Source: Gammaproteobacteria bacterium
GTDB lineage: Bacteria > Pseudomonadota > Gammaproteobacteria > Tenderiales > Tenderiaceae
Direction of reading: 5' to 3'
DNA length: 5,438 bases
Assembly: GCA_027001525.1 (NCBI GenBank)
Contig: JALTMR010000228.1
Coordinates: 1 to 5,438, forward strand
Program-made: the position numbers and the translations under genes
Shown here: piece after piece, positions 1-5,438 of the stretch
Layout of the letters: each line of letters begins with the position of its first letter
Numbering within the stretch: position 1 is the stretch's first letter
Notes under the pieces: model-generated
The model's input: only the letters and a program-made list of their open reading frames with translations
Databases searched by the model: none
Told to the model about the DNA's origin: nothing

Positions 1-110
1 CTGTTTTACTGTTCGTTTTTATCTGCTTTGGTATTGCGATACTGGGGGTTCAGTCCTACATCGCGCTTAAACACAAAGCAGATTTGAGACTCGCCACGGA
101 TAACGCCTAG
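1..110 (+). CDS. C-terminal end of a membrane protein, probably cellulose synthase subunit BcsB (partial)
   Basis: The reading frame enters from the left edge (first whole codon at 3) and stops at TAG 108-110, giving 35 visible residues. They start with a hydrophobic stretch (VLLFVFICFGIAILGVQSYI) that can form one transmembrane helix, followed by a short charged tail (ALKHKADLRLATDNA). BcsB proteins are periplasmic carbohydrate-binding subunits anchored in the inner membrane by one C-terminal helix with a short cytoplasmic end, and bcsB commonly lies just upstream of other bcs genes. The 21-base gap to bcsC fits one operon. The assignment rests on position and topology only, because the diagnostic BcsB domains lie outside the window. 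Another membrane protein of the operon, or an unrelated gene, cannot be excluded. Confidence 0.6.
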   Translation, partial: VLLFVFICFGIAILGVQSYIALKHKADLRLATDNA

Positions 111-131
111 CTCGAAAATGGATTTGGATCG

Positions 132-3100
132 ATGAAAAGAATGATAAGAACAAACTGGTCAATGTGTGTTGGAGTGCTGGTCGGCTGTCTGTGCATATCC
201 GCCCCTGCGTCTGCGGCAGACGAGCTGTTGCAGATGATGCTGGATAAGGCGCGCTACCTGCAGTCTCTGGGGAAAAGTGATCAAAGCGCCGAGGCCTGGC
301 GCAAGGTGTTGGTGGCTTCGCCGGGGAATCGCGAGGCCTTGCTGTGGCTCGGCATGTCCGAGGCCTACGCCGGCAATACAGACAGCGCCAACGAGTACGC
401 TGAGCGCTTTGCCCAGGCGGGCGGTAAAGCGCAAACAGTGAAGGCGTTGCGGCGCGCGATTGCGATGGGCCGTCCCGATACGTTTCAGCTTGATCGCGCC
501 CGTAAGCTGGCGCAATCGGGCAATGCTGAAGAGGCTGTGGCCGCCTACAAAAAGGCGTTTCGGCAGATCGAACCCAGTGGTCATTTGGCGCTGGAGTATT
601 ACCAGACGCTCTCCGCCGTGCCCGATGCCTGGGAAGGTTCAAAGGCCGGCCTGAAACGCCTGGTAGAAGAGTTCCCTGACCAGCCGATTTTTCAACACGC
701 TTACGCCAAGCACCTGAGCTATCGGGAGTCGACCCGGCGCGAAGCCATTCGCCGACTGGAGCGTTTGGTCACCGATCGCACCGTGGGTAAGCAGGCCCTG
801 CAGGATCTGCGTCAGGCGGTGGAGTGGCTGCAGGTGGGGGCGGCGGATGAACGCTTGCTCAACCGCTTGGCCAGGAAGTGGCCCAACGATAAACAGATCA
901 ACAAAAAAAAGAAGGAGCTTAACTGGCAACTGCATGGCCCGGATGACCGGGACCGGGCGCTGAAATCGGTCTACAAGGCGCTGAATGCGAACGACCTCAC
1001 GGGTGCCGAGGAGTTGCTCAAAAAGCTGTACAAGAAAAACAAAAATGATGCAGATGTGCTGGCGGCCATGGGCTTGTTGCGTCAAAAGCAGGAGCGTTTT
1101 GATGAGGCGGTGAACTACCTGGAAACAGCCATCAAACGGGCCCCCGAAAACAGAAAATATTGGGGTGAAACCCTGGCCTCGGCGCGTTACTGGGCACTGG
1201 TGAGGCAGGCTGAAAAGTTGAAGGAGGAGAATAATCTCAAGGAGGCCGAGCTGGTGTTGCGCAAGGCGCTGGCCATTAAACCCAACGAGATTGCTCCGCG
1301 TAACGCATTGGCTGATGTGCTGGCTAAACTGGGCCGTCCCGAGAAGGCAAAAGAGTTTTACGAAGAGGTGCTCAAGCGAGAGCCGGACAATATCGATGCC
1401 AAGTTCGGTTTGGTCTTCGTTCTGGTGGAGCTGGGTGAGCGCCAGCGGGCCTTGAAGCTGGCCAATGAGGTTACCAGGCAGTACCCGGAAAAAGGCGTTG
1501 CCTTTGCCCATATTCAAGCCCAGGAGTTTGCCGAGCAGGCCCTGGATGCGCGGAATGAGGATGTTCAGATACAGGCGAGAATCAAGCTGGAAAACATGCT
1601 TGCTGTCGACCCGGCCAATCCCTGGATTCGGCTCGACCTGGCTCGTGTCTACCGATTGCAGGGTGAGCGGGAGGAGGCCCGCTCACTGCTCGATGGTCTG
1701 CTGGTGAGTCACCCGGATCTGCCGGCAGCGTTGTACGCCAGGGCGTTGTTGTACGAAGAGGAGCAGGAGTTTTCTGAAGGTCTGCGCACGCTGGAGAAAA
1801 TTCCACCGCAGTCGCGCAGCTTCGATATGCGCAAGCTGCAAAACCGTCTGTGGGTCAGGGTGCAGACGCAGCGGGCGCAGATCTACGCTGACCAGGGGGA
1901 GTTCGACAAGGCGAGAGAGATACTGGAGCAGGTGACGCCTATCGCGGAGGCAGAGAAGGAGTTTATCGGCCCGGTGGCCAAGGCCTGGTTGAATATTGGC
2001 GAACCGCAGCGCTCGCTCTCTATATTACGCCTGGATAAGAGCAACGATATTGATCTGAAGTTTCTCTACCTCACGGTGTTGCTGAGCACAGGTCAAAGCG
2101 CCGAGGTTGAATTGGTGATGAGTCAGCTTGAACGCAGTGATTTAACACCTGCACAGCGCAAGTCGCTGGATGATATCTACATTGGCTACTCCATCAAACG
2201 CGCCAATCAGGCACGGCAGGAGGGGAACTTTGCCAGGGCTTACGACTATCTGGCACCGTTACGGGCCAAGTATCCCGACAACACTGATGTGATGGTGGCG
2301 CTGGCCACACTGGAAGCTGCGGCGGGTGACAACGAACAGGCTTTTACAAGTTATGTTGATGTGCTTGCCAGGTCGCCGGATGACCTTTCTGCGTTGTCTG
2401 GTGCAGTGGGTATCGCCATGCAGGTGCGTGACTATGAGGTGGCGATGCTGCTGGCGAAAGAGGGGGTGAGCCAGAAGCCTGACAGTGGCCAGGCGCATGC
2501 CCTGCTTGGGCGTGTCCACAGTGCCATGGGGGATGATGAAAAGGCCGTGCGCGCGTTCGAAAAGGCCCTGCTGCTGGAGACAGGGAGCCCGGAAGCGACA
2601 GCCGGCGGCGTGAAGAAGCCTCGCCTGACGCTGCATCGCGTCAAGCCAGATAGTTATGGCGCAGGGCGGGAGCATTCCGCCCTCTATACGAGCACGGTAT
2701 CCGTACTGAATGCACTCAAGGGTGATGACAGAAGCCAGGCACCAGAACCGACGGAGAGTGACCTGGCCCATGAGCTACGCTCTGAGCTGGAGCGGATATA
2801 CGCTCGCCACAGTCCCAGCGCCAAGGGCGGGCTGGCATTTCGCTATCGCGAAGGTCAGGAGGGGCTGGACCAGTTGACCGACCTGGAGGTGCCGCTGGAG
2901 TATGCCTTTAGCCCCAAATACAAGGGACGACTGACATTGCGGGCAACGCCCGTGCTGGTCGATGCCGGCAACATCAGCTCCGGTGACCTGACCACCTTGC
3001 GCCAGTTCGGCACAAACGCTGCCGTGACGGCACCGCTGGCGAAATCGGTGGCCATGAACGATAGCGGCCTGGCTCTGAGTGCTGACTACGATACCCGCCA

Positions 3101-3956
3101 GTGGCATGCCGACCTGGGGGTGACGCCCCTGGGCTTTACCCAAAGCAATGTTGTCGGCGGGGTACGCTGGCAGCCGGTGGTGGGGCCGATGCAGGTGGCC
3201 ATTGGCTTTACCCGGCACGCGGTGACCCAGTCCGTGCTCTCGTACGCCGGTGCGCGGGACACTGCGACAGGCGTGGTCTGGGGTGGGGTGATTGAGAACA
3301 GTGTCGAGCTTTCCGGTGGCTATGACCTGAGCGGATTGGGGGTGTATGGCACCTTGTCCTATGGTTCGTTGAACGGCAAAAATGTGGCCTCCAATACCAA
3401 GTTCGAGTTGAGTGCCGGCTTTTACAAAGACCTCCTCAATTCCGTGAATCAGAACGTCAAGGCGGGGCTCCATGTCAGCGCGTTGGGTTATCAGCGTAAT
3501 CTGAGCTATTTCAGTCTGGGGCATGGCGGCTACTTCAGCCCGAGGTATTATTTGTCCATAAGTGTGCCAGTGGCCTGGGTCGGGTATAATGGGCCTCTCA
3601 GTTATCAGCTGGGTGGTTCCATCGGCATTCATAGCTTTGGTGAAGATGATGCCGACTATTTTCCGAACAATCGGGATATGCAGAGTCAGTTGGAGGTCGT
3701 TGCCACGTCACAGCCCGATATTGGCGCACGTTACCGCGGGGTCAGTGATCTGGATTTTAACTACGGGTTGAATGCAAACCTGGAATACGGCATGAACTCG
3801 CAACTGTCTGTGGGTGTGAAAATGGCGATTGCCAAGGCGAAGGATTACAAGGAGCTTAGCGGGCTGTTGTATGTCTCTTTCTGGACCCAGCCTCAACGGC
3901 ATCGTACTGCACCTACTCCCGTCGTTCCTTTTTACATAAGGGATAATTATGACTAA
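132..3956 (+). CDS. bcsC: BcsC, cellulose export outer-membrane porin with periplasmic TPR domain
   Basis: The 1274-residue protein would carry the nascent glucan chain from the inner-membrane synthase across the periplasm and out through the outer membrane. Residues 1-28 are a Sec signal peptide (basic start, hydrophobic core around 12-22, cleavage likely after ASA at 26-28). Residues about 34-818 are TPR-type helical repeats; the clearest are near 307-340, 387-420, 496-530, 718-750 and 785-818. Residues about 819-895 form a linker, and about 896-1251 match the BCSC_C beta-barrel: REGQEGLDQLTDLEVPLEY (906-924), LSYAGARDTATGVVWGGV (1036-1053) and GHGGYFSPRYYLS (1130-1142), with alternating hydrophobic strands up to LLYVSFW (1245-1251). 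A 23-residue tail follows. It is somewhat longer than E. coli BcsC (1157) and near the length of acetic-acid-bacterial BcsC. ATG 132 is chosen for the complete signal peptide, but its Shine-Dalgarno is weak (GGA at 120-122). ATG 141 is an alternative that also keeps a signal peptide. The 3' end overlaps the next gene by 8 bases. Confidence 0.96.
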   Translation: MKRMIRTNWSMCVGVLVGCLCISAPASAADELLQMMLDKARYLQSLGKSDQSAEAWRKVLVASPGNREALLWLGMSEAYAGNTDSANEYAERFAQAGGKAQTVKALRRAIAMGRPDTFQLDRARKLAQSGNAEEAVAAYKKAFRQIEPSGHLALEYYQTLSAVPDAWEGSKAGLKRLVEEFPDQPIFQHAYAKHLSYRESTRREAIRRLERLVTDRTVGKQALQDLRQAVEWLQVGAADERLLNRLARKWPNDKQINKKKKELNWQLHGPDDRDRALKSVYKALNANDLTGAEELLKKLYKKNKNDADVLAAMGLLRQKQERFDEAVNYLETAIKRAPENRKYWGETLASARYWALVRQAEKLKEENNLKEAELVLRKALAIKPNEIAPRNALADVLAKLGRPEKAKEFYEEVLKREPDNIDAKFGLVFVLVELGERQRALKLANEVTRQYPEKGVAFAHIQAQEFAEQALDARNEDVQIQARIKLENMLAVDPANPWIRLDLARVYRLQGEREEARSLLDGLLVSHPDLPAALYARALLYEEEQEFSEGLRTLEKIPPQSRSFDMRKLQNRLWVRVQTQRAQIYADQGEFDKAREILEQVTPIAEAEKEFIGPVAKAWLNIGEPQRSLSILRLDKSNDIDLKFLYLTVLLSTGQSAEVELVMSQLERSDLTPAQRKSLDDIYIGYSIKRANQARQEGNFARAYDYLAPLRAKYPDNTDVMVALATLEAAAGDNEQAFTSYVDVLARSPDDLSALSGAVGIAMQVRDYEVAMLLAKEGVSQKPDSGQAHALLGRVHSAMGDDEKAVRAFEKALLLETGSPEATAGGVKKPRLTLHRVKPDSYGAGREHSALYTSTVSVLNALKGDDRSQAPEPTESDLAHELRSELERIYARHSPSAKGGLAFRYREGQEGLDQLTDLEVPLEYAFSPKYKGRLTLRATPVLVDAGNISSGDLTTLRQFGTNAAVTAPLAKSVAMNDSGLALSADYDTRQWHADLGVTPLGFTQSNVVGGVRWQPVVGPMQVAIGFTRHAVTQSVLSYAGARDTATGVVWGGVIENSVELSGGYDLSGLGVYGTLSYGSLNGKNVASNTKFELSAGFYKDLLNSVNQNVKAGLHVSALGYQRNLSYFSLGHGGYFSPRYYLSISVPVAWVGYNGPLSYQLGGSIGIHSFGEDDADYFPNNRDMQSQLEVVATSQPDIGARYRGVSDLDFNYGLNANLEYGMNSQLSVGVKMAIAKAKDYKELSGLLYVSFWTQPQRHRTAPTPVVPFYIRDNYD
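903..910 (+). repeat. Homopolymer run of eight A inside bcsC
   Basis: Eight consecutive A encode most of the lysine run K258-K261 (AAA AAA AAG AAG) in the TPR region. Runs of this length can be slippage-prone. A one-base shift into the -1 frame meets TAA at 920-922, which would truncate the protein near residue 262. This is a visible sequence property; no functional role is claimed. Confidence 0.5.
3938..3943 (+). promoter_or_regulatory. Ribosome binding site (AAGGGA) for the small TPR gene, inside the end of bcsC
   Basis: AAGGGA lies 5 bases before the ATG at 3949 and within the last codons of bcsC. It is the best Shine-Dalgarno match at any of the three starts seen in this window and supports the 3949 start. 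With the 8-base overlap between the genes, it suggests that ribosomes finishing bcsC help translate the small gene, keeping the two products coordinated. Confidence 0.7.
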
Positions 3957-4392
3957 GTTGCGCTTTGGCGGCCGGGGAGTAGCTCAACGCTCACTGATGA
4001 TGTTTGTCTTGATGTTTGTTTCGGGGCTCTCTCAAGCCGATGAAGCGCCGTTGCAGTTGGCGGGAAATAGCATGGGGTCGCCCCAGCTTCTGCCGATAGC
4101 AACGAAAGGCGTCAATCCGTTTGATCCGATCGCCTTGAATAATAAGGCGGTTGAGCAGATGGAACGACGGGACTACCGCGCAGCGCTGGTGTTGCTGGAC
4201 CGGGCTGTTCGCCTCGCTCCCCAGCACGTCGATATCAAAAGAAACTACCAACGCCTGAAGCGTTGGCTGCAAAGCAACGGCGAGGCCGATGTGATGAGCA
4301 GGGGCACGACCAATTCTGGGTCAACGCCTTCGCAGTCTGCTCCCGCGCCCGGTGGGGTTTTACCGCCGGAGCCACCACCGCCCTGGCAGTGA
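3949..4392 (+). CDS. Small exported protein with one TPR and a proline-rich C-terminal tail, function unknown
   Basis: This 147-residue protein is not one I can match to a named Bcs subunit. Residues 1-30 look like a Sec signal peptide: arginines at 5, 9 and 14, hydrophobic core at about 16-24 (LMMFVLMFV), and probable cleavage after SQA (28-30). No cysteine follows, so it is not a lipoprotein. Residues about 60-93 fit a single TPR, with A67, Y76, A79, L83, A86 and P91 at consensus positions 8, 17, 20, 24, 27 and 32. Residues 94-109 continue as a probable capping helix (VDIKRNYQRLKRWLQS). Residues about 118-147 are low-complexity Ser/Thr/Gly then proline-rich, ending PPEPPPPWQ. The start is supported by AAGGGA at 3938-3943 and overlaps bcsC by 8 bases. 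Its place between bcsC and bcsZ suggests a periplasmic role near the BcsC TPR domain, for example as an adaptor; that is inference. It is much smaller than BcsC and has no barrel, so it is not a duplicated BcsC fragment in any obvious way. Confidence 0.85.
   Translation: MTKLRFGGRGVAQRSLMMFVLMFVSGLSQADEAPLQLAGNSMGSPQLLPIATKGVNPFDPIALNNKAVEQMERRDYRAALVLLDRAVRLAPQHVDIKRNYQRLKRWLQSNGEADVMSRGTTNSGSTPSQSAPAPGGVLPPEPPPPWQ
3998..4021 (+). repeat. Imperfect 12-base tandem duplication in the signal peptide of the small TPR protein
   Basis: TGATGTTTGTCT (3998-4009) is followed directly by TGATGTTTGTTT (4010-4021), identical at 11 of 12 bases. In the reading frame this gives MFVL then MFVS (residues 18-25), so it forms the hydrophobic core of the signal peptide. 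It preserves frame and may be a small past duplication or chance. Confidence 0.4.
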
Positions 4393-4395
4393 GGG

Positions 4396-4454
4396 GGCGA
4401 TTTAGCTTTGATCTCTTTTCCCCGATTCGCCAGAATTGCGGGGGTAAAATCGCC
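4396..4454 (+). promoter_or_regulatory. Nested inverted repeat between the small TPR gene and bcsZ
   Basis: The 97-base spacer 4393-4489 contains two nested stems. The outer one is GGCGATTT (4396-4403) with AAATCGCC (4447-4454), a perfect 8-base match. The inner one is CCCCGATTC (4420-4428) with GAAT (4433-4436) and CGGGG (4439-4443): a 4-base loop GCCA and a 2-base bulge TG. No T-run follows, so this is not a standard intrinsic terminator. It could be an mRNA-stabilising or processing structure, an attenuator that lowers bcsZ relative to upstream genes, or the remains of a small repeat. The pairing is read from the sequence; the function is unknown. Confidence 0.5.
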
Positions 4455-4489
4455 ACAGCTTCCCTACTCAATAAAAATAACTACGCAGG

Positions 4490-5438
4490 ATGCGGCACAA
4501 GAAATCTTATCTGTTTTTACTCTCCCTGTTGTTGGTCAGCGTGACATTCTCCGCATCGGCACTCGATAGCCAGGAGTGGCAGCTTTTCAAACAGCGCTAC
4601 ATCACGGCGGAGGGGCGTGTACTGGATACCGCCAATGGCGACATCAGCCACTCCGAGGGGCAGGGGATAGCCATGCTCTTTGCCGCTGCATATAACGACA
4701 GGCCGGCCTTCGAATTGTTGTGGCGCTGGACGCGGGCGAAATTGCAGGTGCGAGACGATCACCTGTTTGCCTGGAAATGGGATCCACGCGTCGGTGAGGT
4801 AACGGATGCCAACAATGCCAGTGATGGTGACGTGCTCATCGCCTGGGCACTCTACCTGGCGGACAAACGCTGGGAGGTCAAAAGCTACCGGCACTCCGCC
4901 GATTATATCGCCGACGATATTCGCCATAAGTTGATTCGCCAGACCGATTACGGTGCGGTGCTGTTACCCGGGATGGTCGGTTTCGAAAATAGCGCGGGGA
5001 TTACCGTCAATCTTTCCTATTGGGTCTTTCCCGCCTTCTCGTTTTTCGCCAGGCAGGGGCACGCCGCGCAGTGGAATGCACTGTCTGCGACGGGGGAGCG
5101 GCTTTTGCGCCAGGCCCGCTTCGGGCGCTGGAGGCTGCCACCCGATTGGCTGTTGATCAACGGTCAAACGCTCTCCGTGGTCAGTCACGGTTACGCCCCT
5201 CACTTCGGTTACAACGCTGTGCGTATCCCCCTCTACCTGGCCTGGGATCGACGAGATACACCGACGTTGTTACAGCCCTTCGCCAGTTTCTGGCGTGACG
5301 TGGCAGAGCGGGGGCGGGGGATCCCGGCCTGGGTCGACCTGAATACCGATCAGCGGGGCTCTTACGATGCGCCCCGTGGTTTCTATTCAATTCTGAATTT
5401 CGTCAACGAGCGCCAGGGGCGGGGAGAGTGGGTTGGTT
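4490..5438 (+). CDS. bcsZ: BcsZ, periplasmic endo-beta-1,4-glucanase of family GH8 (3'-truncated by window edge)
   Basis: The 316 visible residues cover most of a GH8 cellulase; E. coli BcsZ has 368, so about 50 are missing. BcsZ hydrolyses beta-1,4-glucan in the periplasm and is usually needed for normal cellulose output. Residues 1-24 are a signal peptide (MRHKK, leucine-rich core, ASA before L25). SHSEGQGIAM (53-62) carries the expected catalytic acid E56, matching E55 of E. coli. DANNASDGDVLIAWAL (106-121) fits the GH8 signature, with D112 the expected substrate-positioning Asp. LLPGMVGF (158-165), NLSYW (174-178) and PPDW (217-220) also match the family. FGYNAVRIPLY (239-249) aligns with SSYDAIRVYMW of E. 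coli, but N242 replaces the catalytic base Asp243, so activity is uncertain. ATG 4490 is the first possible start after the in-frame stop at 4478-4480. AGG abuts the ATG directly, which is too close for a normal Shine-Dalgarno. Confidence 0.94.
   Translation, partial: MRHKKSYLFLLSLLLVSVTFSASALDSQEWQLFKQRYITAEGRVLDTANGDISHSEGQGIAMLFAAAYNDRPAFELLWRWTRAKLQVRDDHLFAWKWDPRVGEVTDANNASDGDVLIAWALYLADKRWEVKSYRHSADYIADDIRHKLIRQTDYGAVLLPGMVGFENSAGITVNLSYWVFPAFSFFARQGHAAQWNALSATGERLLRQARFGRWRLPPDWLLINGQTLSVVSHGYAPHFGYNAVRIPLYLAWDRRDTPTLLQPFASFWRDVAERGRGIPAWVDLNTDQRGSYDAPRGFYSILNFVNERQGRGEWVG

Noticed and set aside
639..1517. Long minus-strand open frame (292 codons) opposite bcsC
   Set aside because: It lies wholly antisense to the well-supported TPR coding region, resembles no known protein and has low-complexity Gln/Leu-rich composition typical of a shadow frame in GC-rich DNA.
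2775..3632. Long minus-strand open frame (285 codons) opposite the BcsC barrel
   Set aside because: It is antisense to the conserved BCSC_C domain, and its His/Gln/Pro-rich translation shows no domain. It is explained by codon bias of bcsC.
3949..4038. Twin-arginine (Tat) or lipoprotein signal on the small TPR protein
   Set aside because: There is no RR motif before the hydrophobic core and no cysteine at the cleavage region; an ordinary Sec signal fits better.
4420..4450. Intrinsic terminator after the small TPR gene
   Set aside because: The inner GC-rich stem is followed by GTAAAATCG, with no T-run on the + strand, and the minus-strand reading also lacks a T-run.
4445..4450. TAAAAT as a -10 element of a separate bcsZ promoter
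   Set aside because: No -35-like hexamer lies about 17 bases upstream (the nearest, TTGATC at 4408-4413, is 31 bases away), and the hexamer overlaps the outer hairpin arm.
4263..4544. Plus-strand 93-codon frame spanning the spacer between the small TPR gene and bcsZ
   Set aside because: It overlaps the small TPR gene and the bcsZ signal peptide in another frame, crosses the hairpin region and its translation looks random.
4517..4927. Minus-strand 136-codon frame opposite bcsZ
   Set aside because: It is antisense to GH8 catalytic motifs and has no recognisable protein features of its own.

Overview
This window is a compact block of a bacterial cellulose (bcs) biosynthesis operon, all on the + strand. 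It most likely comes from a Gram-negative proteobacterium, because it encodes an outer-membrane porin and several Sec signal peptides and has moderately high G+C with tight gene packing. A gammaproteobacterium of the marine, polysaccharide-handling type would fit, but that placement is an inference from general protein character and not from a marker gene.

Layout. Positions 1-110 hold the last 35 codons of an upstream gene: one membrane helix followed by a short charged cytosolic-type tail, which is what the C-terminus of the cellulose synthase subunit BcsB looks like. After a 21-base gap, positions 132-3956 encode a full-length BcsC (1274 residues): signal peptide, a long periplasmic TPR superhelix, a linker, and the C-terminal BCSC_C beta-barrel through which the glucan crosses the outer membrane. 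Overlapping its last 8 bases is a small gene (3949-4392, 147 residues) for a predicted exported protein with one TPR and a proline-rich tail. I do not recognise it as any named Bcs subunit. A 97-base spacer (4393-4489) contains a nested inverted repeat. From 4490 to the window edge lies a GH8 endoglucanase, BcsZ, missing its C-terminus.

How the parts fit. In known systems BcsA (outside this window) polymerises UDP-glucose and extrudes the chain with BcsB at the inner membrane, the BcsC TPR domain spans the periplasm and its barrel exports the chain, and BcsZ trims cellulose in the periplasm. The small TPR protein sits between BcsC and BcsZ and is probably translated with BcsC, so a periplasmic accessory role in export or assembly is plausible but unproven.

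Most worth a second look: (1) the unassigned exported TPR/proline-rich protein; (2) an Asn (N242) in BcsZ where E. coli BcsZ has its catalytic base Asp243; (3) the nested hairpin between the small gene and bcsZ together with the poor ribosome binding site of bcsZ; (4) the gene order with bcsZ after bcsC.
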